DNA of 5,298 nt from positions 1 through 5,298 of the forward strand of contig CAJKZL010000260.1 of assembly GCA_905204385.1 (NCBI GenBank), given 5' to 3'. The stretch is from an uncultured Odoribacter sp. (GTDB taxonomy: Bacteria; Bacteroidota; Bacteroidia; Bacteroidales; Marinifilaceae). Within the stretch, counting starts at the first letter, position 1. Every line of letters starts with the position of its first letter. Under the pieces are notes generated by a model that worked only from the letters and a program-made list of their open reading frames with translations, searched no databases and was not told where the DNA came from. This document shows positions 1-5,298 of the stretch, piece after piece. Position numbers and translations under genes: made by a program.

Positions 1-71
1 ATCGGGCGGTGCGGGTGGACGTAATGATAGATGCCGGAAAGGACCATCCGGTGAGGGGTGAAAATCAATAG
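1..71 (+). CDS. 3' end of an unidentified upstream gene (partial)
   Basis: Reading from position 3 gives 22 open codons and a TAG at 69-71; the peptide ends in VMIDAGKDHPVRGENQ. This frame is preferred because its composition is protein-like. The frame from position 1 stops at 22-24, and the frame from position 2 (TGA at 59-61) gives an unnatural Gly/Arg-rich peptide. The piece is too short to assign a family. It ends 13 bp before the preferred start of the LolA-like gene, on the same strand, so the two are probably co-transcribed. If the region is an aryl-polyene-type cluster, a thioesterase, acyltransferase or other lipid-tailoring enzyme would be an expected neighbour, but nothing in these residues shows that. 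Confidence 0.5.
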   Translation, partial: RAVRVDVMIDAGKDHPVRGENQ

Positions 72-84
72 AAATCGTTTGAAT

Positions 85-717
85 ATGAAAACATGGATCC
101 TTTTATTTTGTAGTTTGTGTACGGCAAGTGCCGCGTTGGGACAATCCTGGCAAAAGATGGAATCGCGGGAAGTGTTCGACCGTCGGTTGAATGAAACCGC
201 TGCCAACACTCATTCCATCGACTGCGATTTTAATCAGGAGAAATACCTGGATGTTTTTGCCGAGAAAATCCTCTCTAAAGGGAAATTTTATTTCCGGAAA
301 GAAAATAAGATCGCTTTATGTTATACACAACCCTTGGACCACCTGATCGTCATCGATGGCCAGAAGCTGAAAATTGTCTCCGAGGGCAAGGCTAATGTGA
401 TGGACCTCAGTTCCAATAAAATGATGGATGGAATGAATCGTTTGTTGGCAGCCTGTATGACGGGTAATTTGAGTTTATTGCAGGAAGGATACCGGATGGA
501 GTTTCTCGAAGATTCTGCTTATTATCTGGTCCGGATCCGGCCTCAGCAAGAGGCTTTGAAATCTTATATAAGGGAAATGGCCCTTTGGTTCGATAAAAAG
601 GATATGGCTGTGGTGCGTTTACGTCTGGCTGAAAACGAAAGCGATTACACTGAATACCAGTTCTTAAACCGACAGTTCAATACGCTGCATGATGATGAAA
701 AATTTACTATTCGTTAG
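85..717 (+). CDS. LolA-like periplasmic lipid/lipoprotein carrier
   Basis: This 210-residue protein has a classic Sec signal peptide: MKT, a hydrophobic core (residues 4-18) and probable cleavage after ALG before Gln20. There is no lipobox, so the mature protein should be soluble in the periplasm. The mature part has LolA-type features: an early strand with IDCDFNQEKYLDVF (about 45-58), then SKGKFYFRKENKI (64-76), DHLIVIDGQKL (85-95), and a late Asp/Thr-rich strand DYTEYQF (about 187-193). LolA folds into an open beta-barrel that shields acyl chains while carrying lipoproteins to the outer membrane. Its place beside a small lipoprotein gene suggests a specialised paralogue rather than the housekeeping LolA, possibly for a polyene lipid; that role is inferred. 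ATG 85 was chosen over an in-frame GTG at 58: it gives a shorter, more typical signal peptide and avoids overlapping the upstream gene. No strong ribosome site is visible, as usual in Bacteroidota. Confidence 0.85.
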   Translation: MKTWILLFCSLCTASAALGQSWQKMESREVFDRRLNETAANTHSIDCDFNQEKYLDVFAEKILSKGKFYFRKENKIALCYTQPLDHLIVIDGQKLKIVSEGKANVMDLSSNKMMDGMNRLLAACMTGNLSLLQEGYRMEFLEDSAYYLVRIRPQQEALKSYIREMALWFDKKDMAVVRLRLAENESDYTEYQFLNRQFNTLHDDEKFTIR

Positions 718-1327
718 TCTGATTTGTGGGTTGTTGTGCTGGGGATGCACCTCTTTACGGCAGGGATGTCACCGGACGGAGCTTCATGAAATCCCCTCAT
801 GGGAATGGAATGGAATCGTCGATCCGGAAGCCGGTGTCAATAAATTCAATTTGCAAATCGATATTGCGAAGCATCATTTCAGTGGACTGTTGTTGGTCAA
901 ACAGATACAACCCTATCGCCATCGCATGGTGTTTACCACCCATTTCGGAATGCGTGTCTTCGACCTTGAATTTATAGCCGATAGTCTTTGCGTTCATTAT
1001 TGCATAGAACCTGTGAAAAAAGATAAAATAATTCGTTTGTTGAAAAATGATTTTTCGGGATTGTTCGGACGTAGGGCTTCTGCTCCTCAGCGGGTATATG
1101 CGGACCGAAAGACAGGAGGGAAAAAAATCCTGGTCTATCGGATAGAACCATCTTCGTACTATCTGGTGAACCAGGAAATAAATGCTGTCGAGCAAATCAC
1201 TGCAGGCAGGGGATGGAATAAAACCTCCTGGCGGTTCGAGGCTTACCAGGCAGGCTTTCCTACACACGTCAGGATCCGGCATGCCATGTGGCCTATCCGG
1301 TTTGAGTTGAACAGACTGACTTGGTAA
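689..1327 (+). CDS. small outer-membrane lipoprotein-like protein (DUF3261/LolB-like)
   Basis: This 212-residue protein begins with MMMKNLLFVS, a hydrophobic stretch and a probable lipoprotein signal ending at Cys20 (LLCWGC). The -1 Gly suits signal peptidase II, but Cys at -3 and Trp at -2 make the lipobox non-standard; Bacteroidota tolerate this. The mature part is strand-rich: FSGLLLVKQI (64-73), RMVFTTHFGMRVFDLEF (79-95), and a C-terminal strand PTHVRIRH (191-198). A 'sGLLlvK ... fGm.vFDl' pattern is typical of small Bacteroidota lipoproteins with a DUF3261- or LolB-like fold, which accept acylated cargo at the outer membrane. I assign the family from pattern memory, so it is less certain than the LolA call. 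The start overlaps the LolA-like gene by up to 29 bp, implying one transcript and coupled translation. Three successive ATGs (689, 692, 695) are possible starts. The gene ends just before an intrinsic terminator. Confidence 0.7.
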   Translation: MMMKNLLFVSLICGLLCWGCTSLRQGCHRTELHEIPSWEWNGIVDPEAGVNKFNLQIDIAKHHFSGLLLVKQIQPYRHRMVFTTHFGMRVFDLEFIADSLCVHYCIEPVKKDKIIRLLKNDFSGLFGRRASAPQRVYADRKTGGKKILVYRIEPSSYYLVNQEINAVEQITAGRGWNKTSWRFEAYQAGFPTHVRIRHAMWPIRFELNRLTW

Positions 1328-1361
1328 ATCGGCATTCCTATAATATGCTGATTGTTTTTTT
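1327..1361 (+). terminator. rho-independent terminator of the LolA/lipoprotein unit
   Basis: ATCGGCAT (1328-1335) pairs with ATGCTGAT (1345-1352) through eight base pairs, one of them G-U. A1327-T1353 can extend the stem, and the loop is nine bases (1336-1344). The stem is followed by TGTTTTTTT with seven Ts at 1355-1361. The T-tract is on the plus strand only; the reverse direction ends in TTTACC, so it mainly serves the plus-strand operon. The 3' arm, T-tract and part of the loop lie inside the last codons of the convergent GH3 gene, where the Ts encode Lys-Lys. Confidence 0.8.
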
Positions 1362-3650
1362 CAGTTTTACTTCTTCCCAGGAACGGCCTATGCTAAAGGT
1401 GAATTCACCGGGTTCGACCACATACTTCATCTCGGCATTCCACAATCCCAATGCCTGATAAGGTACATAAATCGTAATGCTTTTTTCTTCGCCGGGTTGT
1501 AATTCTATTTTTTCAAAACCTTTGAGCATTCCTCTCGGGGTGGCGACGCTCGACACATTGTCCCGGACAAATACCATAGCGACCTCTTTCCCGGCACGAT
1601 TTCCGGTATTTTTTACCTTAAAGGTGATCTTTACTTCTTCGCCCGCCTTGATTTTTTCAGGAATTTCCAGGTCGGAGTATTCGAAGGTCGTATAACTCAG
1701 TCCATGCCCGAAACAGAAAGCGGGTTTTTCGTCTTCGCGCGATCCTCCCAAACCATAGCCTGTCAAGTAGCGGGAATGCCTTTGATAATAAAACATCGGA
1801 ATTAGACCGGCATGTTGGGGAATAGTGACGGGCAATTTCCCGGAAGGATTTACTTTCCCCGATAGGATTTCCGCCAGTGCTTGTCCTCCGTACATTCCCG
1901 GTTCCCACATATCGATGATCGCGGGCACCTTTTCGGTGATCCAGGGGTTATTCAGGGGTTTGCCGTTGTTGATAACCACGACAACGGGAATCCCGGTCTC
2001 GCTGATTTTTTTTACCAATTCCACCTGGCGACCGTAGAAATCGATAGAGGGCCGGTCGGCTGACTCGCCGTAAGTGCGCATTCCCCATTCCACCCGCATT
2101 CCGTATCCTCCTATGGCTACTATGGCCAAATCACATTCCCGGGCTTTCGTTACCGCATCGGCGATGCTATAATCGGATATGCTTCCGCCATCCTTCAATT
2201 GCTGTCGCTGTATGGCGGGATCGGTAGTGTTGACTGTGACGGTGGATTTCTTGCCTTTTATCCGTCCACTCATACTATACACCACCTCTATGCCTGACTC
2301 GCGGGCCATTTCCTGGATTCCTTCCAATACGGTAACCACATTTTCTTCAGGTTGGAAAGCCGACCAGTCGCCTAAGATCGCCTGATTGTCCGCATTGGGA
2401 CCGGTCACTAAGATTCGCTTATATTTCTTCAGTTCTAAAGGTAACAGGTTGTTTTGATTTTTCAGCAAAACGATGCATTCCCGCGCTGCATCCAGTGCCG
2501 TTTGTCTGTTTGCTGCCGAGCCGTAATGATCGTCCTTGGGGTCGACATAGCGGTTTTCAAATAATCCCAGACGGAATTTGACGGTCAATATGCGGCGTAC
2601 GGCGTCGTCTATGCGTTCTTCCGGAATCTTCTTTTCACGCACCAGCTTAATCAGTGGGGCGACGAACTTGGTGGTATCGGCCGAATACATATGCATGTCC
2701 AAACCTGCTCCTATGGCCATCCGGACCGCTTCTTCCTGATTTGCCGCTACTCCATGCAGTTGGGATTTTAGGTTTTCCACATCTCCCATATCACTGATGT
2801 AAAAACCTTTAAAGCCATATTCCTGTTTAACCAGATCGGTCAGTAGCCATTTCGAAGCATGTGCGGGTATTCCGGCTATGTCATTGTGTCCGGGCATGAC
2901 GGTCAGAACGCCTGCTTCTATGGCGGCCTGAAACGGGGGGAGGATATACGAGCGCAAAGCCCTTTCGGACACTTCCGCCGAGGCATGATTGACGCCTCCG
3001 ACCGAAGTCCCTCCTCCTGCCAGATGTTTTACCGTAGCTGCCACATTCTTCCGGGGATCCAGATTCCCCTGCAATCCGGTAATGGCCTCCCGCACCAGTT
3101 CGCTGGCCAGGAAAGGGTCTTCACCATAAGTCTCCCCCGTACGTCCCCATCGGGCGTCCTGGACAATGTCTACGCTGGGGGCAAACGTCCAGTGGGTGCC
3201 TGCCGAGCGTATTTCTTCGGCTGCTTTCGCCGCCGACTCCTGTACTAGCTTGCGGTTGAAGGTGGCGGCCATGCTGATGGAAGTCGGAAATACCGTCCTT
3301 CCCCTGAGCATGGCATGACCGTGTGCGGCATCCATGCCGATGAGATAAGGAATCCGCAGCCGCGTTTTTTCCGAAAGAGCTTGTATTTTGTTGCCTTCTT
3401 CCGGTTCCAGATCGGCCAGCCAGGCTCCGAAATCGTAATATCCATTTTTCAGGATGGTATTTTTATCCCATACGGTTACCATTTCCATCTGACCTATTTT
3501 CTCTTCTAAAGTCATTTGGCTCAATAAAGCTTCTACCCGTTCTTCCACGGGACGCGAAGCATCCATGTAACTCAGAGTGTCCACGGCTGCCTGGCAGGAA
3601 ATGTAGCCTGCCAGCAGGAGTGAAATAAGGTAAGCGATCTTTTTCATCAT
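1338..3650 (-). CDS. bglX: exported GH3 beta-glucosidase-type glycoside hydrolase (BglX-like)
   Basis: This 770-residue protein is close in length and layout to E. coli BglX. It has an N-terminal signal (residues 1-22, MMKKIAYLISLLLAGYISCQAA), a GH3 barrel domain (about 40-355), a GH3 C-terminal domain (about 394-640) and a fibronectin-III-like domain (about 655-765). Barrel landmarks are MTLEEKIGQM (46-55), the substrate-binding Asp107 in GMDAAHG, DARWGRTGETYGEDP (165-179), Lys208-His209, and the nucleophile Asp287 in YISDMGD. The probable acid/base is Glu529 in GESADR. The sandwich domain shows ILVTGPNAD and NPSGKLPVTIP (601-611). The enzyme should remove terminal beta-linked glucose or xylose from oligosaccharides in the periplasm; the exact substrate cannot be read from sequence. 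The signal could be type I (cut near Ala21-Ala22) or a weak lipobox at Cys19. No SusC/D, regulator or other carbohydrate gene is visible nearby, so it is not obviously in a utilisation locus. It is convergent with the lipoprotein gene and has its own probable promoter. The symbol rests on architecture, not proven orthology. Confidence 0.95.
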   Translation of the reverse strand: MMKKIAYLISLLLAGYISCQAAVDTLSYMDASRPVEERVEALLSQMTLEEKIGQMEMVTVWDKNTILKNGYYDFGAWLADLEPEEGNKIQALSEKTRLRIPYLIGMDAAHGHAMLRGRTVFPTSISMAATFNRKLVQESAAKAAEEIRSAGTHWTFAPSVDIVQDARWGRTGETYGEDPFLASELVREAITGLQGNLDPRKNVAATVKHLAGGGTSVGGVNHASAEVSERALRSYILPPFQAAIEAGVLTVMPGHNDIAGIPAHASKWLLTDLVKQEYGFKGFYISDMGDVENLKSQLHGVAANQEEAVRMAIGAGLDMHMYSADTTKFVAPLIKLVREKKIPEERIDDAVRRILTVKFRLGLFENRYVDPKDDHYGSAANRQTALDAARECIVLLKNQNNLLPLELKKYKRILVTGPNADNQAILGDWSAFQPEENVVTVLEGIQEMARESGIEVVYSMSGRIKGKKSTVTVNTTDPAIQRQQLKDGGSISDYSIADAVTKARECDLAIVAIGGYGMRVEWGMRTYGESADRPSIDFYGRQVELVKKISETGIPVVVVINNGKPLNNPWITEKVPAIIDMWEPGMYGGQALAEILSGKVNPSGKLPVTIPQHAGLIPMFYYQRHSRYLTGYGLGGSREDEKPAFCFGHGLSYTTFEYSDLEIPEKIKAGEEVKITFKVKNTGNRAGKEVAMVFVRDNVSSVATPRGMLKGFEKIELQPGEEKSITIYVPYQALGLWNAEMKYVVEPGEFTFSIGRSWEEVKLKKTISIL

Positions 3651-3737
3651 GATTAAAAGTAAGCCAGTCGGTAAAAATATACGGTTTATCTAATTACAAC
3701 GCAAGGACAGGTCTCTCCCTGCCGGGCACAAACGGGG

Positions 3738-3745
3738 CAAAGCTA
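3738..3745 (-). promoter_or_regulatory. probable -7 element for the GH3 gene
   Basis: The plus strand reads CAAAGCTA, which is TAGCTTTG on the minus strand and a full match to the Bacteroidota TAnnTTTG -7 consensus. Transcription would start near 3731 and give a leader of about 80 nt before the GH3 start at 3650. No clear -33 TTTG lies at the usual 19-21 bp spacing, so the call rests on the -7 match and position. Confidence 0.5.
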
Positions 3746-3785
3746 GCCTCGGTATGCTTCCCTTTCGGTTGATTAGAAACATCCT

Positions 3786-3793
3786 TAACTTTG
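3786..3793 (+). promoter_or_regulatory. possible distal -7 element toward the dehydratase gene
   Basis: TAACTTTG matches TAnnTTTG. A near-match to the -33 box, TTTC at 3763-3766, is spaced 19 bp upstream. If active, it would start RNA near 3800 with a leader of about 165 nt before the dehydratase start, running through the palindrome and the proximal promoter. It lies back to back with the GH3 promoter, so their upstream elements would share the same 40 bp. Confidence 0.35.
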
Positions 3794-3837
3794 ACAAACT
3801 TTCCGAAGCGAGGTTTACACTGTTGTTTAAAAAACCT

Positions 3838-3851
3838 AATAAATATTTATT
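3838..3851. repeat. 14-bp perfect A+T palindrome
   Basis: AATAAATATTTATT equals its own reverse complement. It lies between the distal and proximal plus-strand -7 elements, about 80 bp upstream of the latter. It could be an operator half-site pair or simply A+T-rich promoter-upstream DNA; low complexity makes chance likely. Confidence 0.4.
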
Positions 3852-3933
3852 TTTACTAGATTGTAATCTGCTCAAAAATACTCATTCCCTTTTGAAGAAT
3901 GGCGATGGAACAAAGAAACTGATTTTTATTTGC

Positions 3934-3941
3934 TATCTTTG
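3934..3941 (+). promoter_or_regulatory. probable promoter -7 element of the dehydratase/glycosyltransferase operon
   Basis: TATCTTTG, followed by C, is a full match to the Bacteroidota TAnnTTTG consensus. Start of RNA is expected around 3947-3950, about 16-25 nt before the ATGs at 3966 and 3972. A -33 TTTG is not evident at the usual spacing. The element shows that the dehydratase cannot start at the in-frame ATG at 3930, which lies upstream of the predicted RNA start. Confidence 0.6.
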
Positions 3942-3965
3942 CACTTGTTGTGTGTGAAAAGGTTA

Positions 3966-4337
3966 ATGGAAATGCTGGATCAGTTTTATACGATTACAAA
4001 GATAGAATCCCAAACGAGTACAGCCTGCTTTGAAGTGGCGTTAAATCCGGCGCATGCCGTATATGACGGCCATTTTCCCGGAATGCCGGTGGTGCCGGGA
4101 GTATGTACTTTGATGATGGTGAAATCGTGCTTCGAGCAATGGAAAGGGAAACGTTTTGTTTTTCGTCTACTGAACAGTTGCAAATTTCTGACGGCTATCC
4201 GGCCTGAACGGAATCGCTTGTTGAAAATAAAATTGGAAGAACAGGAGTGTCCGGAAGGTTTATGGGGTGTATCGGCTCAAATATATGCCGGGGATCAGTT
4301 AGTGTTTAAGTTGAAAGCAAATCTGTCCCTGCGCTGA
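3966..4337 (+). CDS. FabZ/ApeI-like 3-hydroxyacyl-ACP dehydratase (hotdog fold)
   Basis: This 123-residue single-hotdog protein carries the FabZ/FabA-family signature GHFPGMPVVPGV (residues 35-46), with catalytic His36. Family members remove water from 3-hydroxyacyl-ACP in fatty-acid or polyene synthesis in the cytoplasm. FabZ has Glu and FabA has Asp fourteen residues after the His; here that position is Met50 (PGVCTLMMVK), so the standard catalytic acid is missing. The protein is also shorter than housekeeping FabZ (about 140-150). It is therefore more likely a specialised cluster dehydratase of the aryl-polyene type, or a protein with altered chemistry, than the essential FabZ. ATG 3966 was chosen because the -7 element at 3934 excludes the ATG at 3930; ATG 3972 (with AAAAGG 9 bp upstream) is an equally good start and GTG 3954 is less likely. 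The stop lies 1 bp from the start of the glycosyltransferase, so the two are an operon. Confidence 0.85.
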   Translation: MEMLDQFYTITKIESQTSTACFEVALNPAHAVYDGHFPGMPVVPGVCTLMMVKSCFEQWKGKRFVFRLLNSCKFLTAIRPERNRLLKIKLEEQECPEGLWGVSAQIYAGDQLVFKLKANLSLR

Positions 4338-4338
4338 T

Positions 4339-5298
4339 ATGGAAAAGAAACTATGGGCCGAACGGCTGGAGGCACTGAGCGTGGTAGTGGTCATCCCTAC
4401 TTTTAATAATGCCGGTACCTTGGCTTCCGTTTTACAACAGGTGCTGGAGTATGCTTCACAGGTGATTGTGGTGAACGACGGTTCGACGGATGCTACTTTA
4501 CAAGTGTTACAGGACTTCCCGTCAGTCCGGTCGATTAGTTATCCGAAAAACCGGGGAAAAGGTTATGCTTTGAACCGGGGATTGCAGTCGGCACAGCAGG
4601 AAGGGTTCCGTTATGCTTTGACATTGGATTCTGATGGGCAGCACTTTCCGGAGGATATTCCCGTATTTATTCGTGAGATCGAAACTACTCCGGATGCTTT
4701 GCTGATCGGCGAACGCAACCTGACTTCGGAGAATATGCCGGGTAAAAATACATTTGCCAATCGTTTTTCTAATTTCTGGTATCGGCTGGAAACCGGAATC
4801 CGACTGTCGGATTCCCAATCGGGGTATCGGCTGTACCCTTTAAACCCTTTGAAAGGTATCCGTTGTTTTACACGAAAATATGAATTTGAACTGGAAATTA
4901 TCGTCAGGGCGGCCTGGAAAAATATACCCGTGCGCAATGTACCTATACGGGTATACTATCCTCCCGCAGGAGAAAGAGTTTCTCATTTCAGGCCTTTCCG
5001 GGATTTTTTCCGCATTAGCCTGTTGAATGCCTTTCTGGTGTCGATAGCTTTCTTTTGGTATTGGCCTGTGAGTTTTTTTAAAGGCTTGAACCGTGAAAAT
5101 ATCCGTCGCTTTATCCGGGAGCATATCACCGATTCCCGGGAATCGAACCTTAGAATTACTTTTGCCGTCATGCTGGGACTTTTTATGGGAATAGTGCCTG
5201 TCTGGGGCTATCAGATGGTCATTGCCGTGGTCCTGGCGCATATGCTGCGTTTAAATAAAGTGATCACTCTGGTTTGTTCGAATATCAGTATTCCCCCT
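4339..5298 (+). CDS. family 2 glycosyltransferase with C-terminal DUF2062 domain (3' truncated by window)
   Basis: An open frame runs from ATG 4339 to the window end with no stop, giving 320 residues. The N-terminal half is a GT-A glycosyltransferase of family 2: VVVVIPTFNN (15-24), VVNDGSTD (44-51), NRGKGYALNRG (71-81), the metal-binding DSDGQ (97-101, Asp97 and Asp99) and DSQSGYRLY (158-166). It resembles the dolichol-phosphate-mannose-synthase-like group that uses lipid acceptors. A hydrophobic segment at about 227-247 follows. A DUF2062 domain begins near 252 and includes the glycine-rich membrane helix LGLFMGIVPVWGYQ (279-292), RLNK (304-307) and the start of the SNISIPP end motif. This fusion is common in Bacteroidota and should sit on the inner face of the inner membrane. 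In the APE setting it could glycosylate a lipid or polyene acceptor, but the donor and acceptor are unknown. Start follows the dehydratase stop by 1 bp, indicating co-translation. Confidence 0.92.
   Translation, partial: MEKKLWAERLEALSVVVVIPTFNNAGTLASVLQQVLEYASQVIVVNDGSTDATLQVLQDFPSVRSISYPKNRGKGYALNRGLQSAQQEGFRYALTLDSDGQHFPEDIPVFIREIETTPDALLIGERNLTSENMPGKNTFANRFSNFWYRLETGIRLSDSQSGYRLYPLNPLKGIRCFTRKYEFELEIIVRAAWKNIPVRNVPIRVYYPPAGERVSHFRPFRDFFRISLLNAFLVSIAFFWYWPVSFFKGLNRENIRRFIREHITDSRESNLRITFAVMLGLFMGIVPVWGYQMVIAVVLAHMLRLNKVITLVCSNISIPP

Larger units (their letters stand above)
3651..3965. other. divergent intergenic region, 315 bp
   Basis: This stretch separates the minus-strand GH3 gene from the plus-strand dehydratase and is A+T-rich, most strongly at 3825-3890. 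It holds one candidate -7 element toward GH3, two toward the dehydratase, a 14-bp perfect palindrome (3838-3851) and a small inverted repeat AGATT-GT-AATCT (3858-3869). Short open frames on both strands here have no start signal, low-complexity composition and overlap the promoters, so I do not call them genes. No tRNA or known riboswitch was recognised. Confidence 0.7.

Noticed and set aside
58..84. GTG at 58 as the start of the LolA-like gene.
   Set aside because: It would overlap the upstream gene (stop at 69-71) and lengthen the signal peptide n-region; ATG 85 gives a standard signal peptide.
797..1282. A 161-codon minus-strand open frame inside the lipoprotein gene.
   Set aside because: It is antisense to a gene with a signal peptide and strand pattern; its own translation is Pro/Ser/Arg-rich without domain features.
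2859..3248. A 129-codon plus-strand frame inside the GH3 gene.
   Set aside because: The opposite strand encodes the conserved GH3 barrel here, including the nearby nucleophile region; the frame is a shadow.
3791..3825. A sigma70-like TTGACA with TTTACA 17 bp downstream.
   Set aside because: Bacteroidota primary sigma uses TAnnTTTG rather than TTGACA/TATAAT, and the downstream hexamer is a poor TATAAT match.
3690..3957. Short open frames in the intergenic region on both strands (3690-3875 minus, 3754-3957 plus).
   Set aside because: No family resemblance, no start signals, biased Leu/Lys/Asn composition, and they overlap the promoter elements.
1328..3970. GH3 gene as cargo of an insertion element.
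   Set aside because: No terminal inverted repeats, target duplication or transposase were found at its borders, and base composition does not visibly differ from its neighbours.
4522..5241. Minus-strand open frames of 62-133 codons across the glycosyltransferase.
   Set aside because: The plus strand carries a continuous frame with all GT2 motifs and a DUF2062 domain; the minus frames show no recognisable motifs.

Overview
The window looks like chromosomal DNA of a Bacteroidota bacterium, probably Bacteroidales. The reasons are TAnnTTTG-type promoter -7 elements ahead of genes, start codons with little or no Shine-Dalgarno signal, moderate G+C, and protein families typical of that group (a BglX-like GH3 enzyme, a GT2-DUF2062 fusion). 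No mobile element, tRNA, rRNA or CRISPR array was seen.

Layout. (1) Positions 1-1327, plus strand: the last codons of an unidentified gene, then a LolA-like periplasmic carrier and an overlapping small lipoprotein-like gene with DUF3261/LolB-like character. This unit ends at a clear intrinsic terminator (1327-1361). (2) Positions 1338-3650, minus strand: a complete exported GH3 beta-glycosidase, convergent with the first unit and ending 10 bp from it. (3) Positions 3651-3965: a 315-bp A+T-rich divergent intergenic region with three candidate -7 elements and a 14-bp palindrome. (4) Positions 3966-5298, plus strand: a small FabZ/ApeI-like hotdog dehydratase followed after 1 bp by a family 2 glycosyltransferase with a C-terminal DUF2062 membrane domain, cut by the window end.

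Interpretation. A FabZ/ApeI-like dehydratase, a GT2, a LolA-like carrier and a small lipoprotein recur together in aryl polyene (APE) and flexirubin-like pigment clusters of Gram-negative bacteria. In these a type II polyketide/fatty-acid-like machinery makes a polyene carboxylate that is attached to a lipid and moved to the outer membrane. The plus-strand genes are therefore best read as part of such a cluster: the dehydratase and glycosyltransferase on the building side, LolA and the lipoprotein on the periplasmic transport side. The ketosynthases, acyl carrier proteins, ligase and exporter are not in the window, so this is an inference. The GH3 gene looks like an unrelated, independently transcribed gene sitting between the two halves.

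The points most worth a second look are the missing catalytic acid in the dehydratase (Met where FabZ/FabA have Glu/Asp), the split of the presumed cluster by an inverted GH3 gene, and the terminator that doubles as the 3' coding end of the opposing gene.
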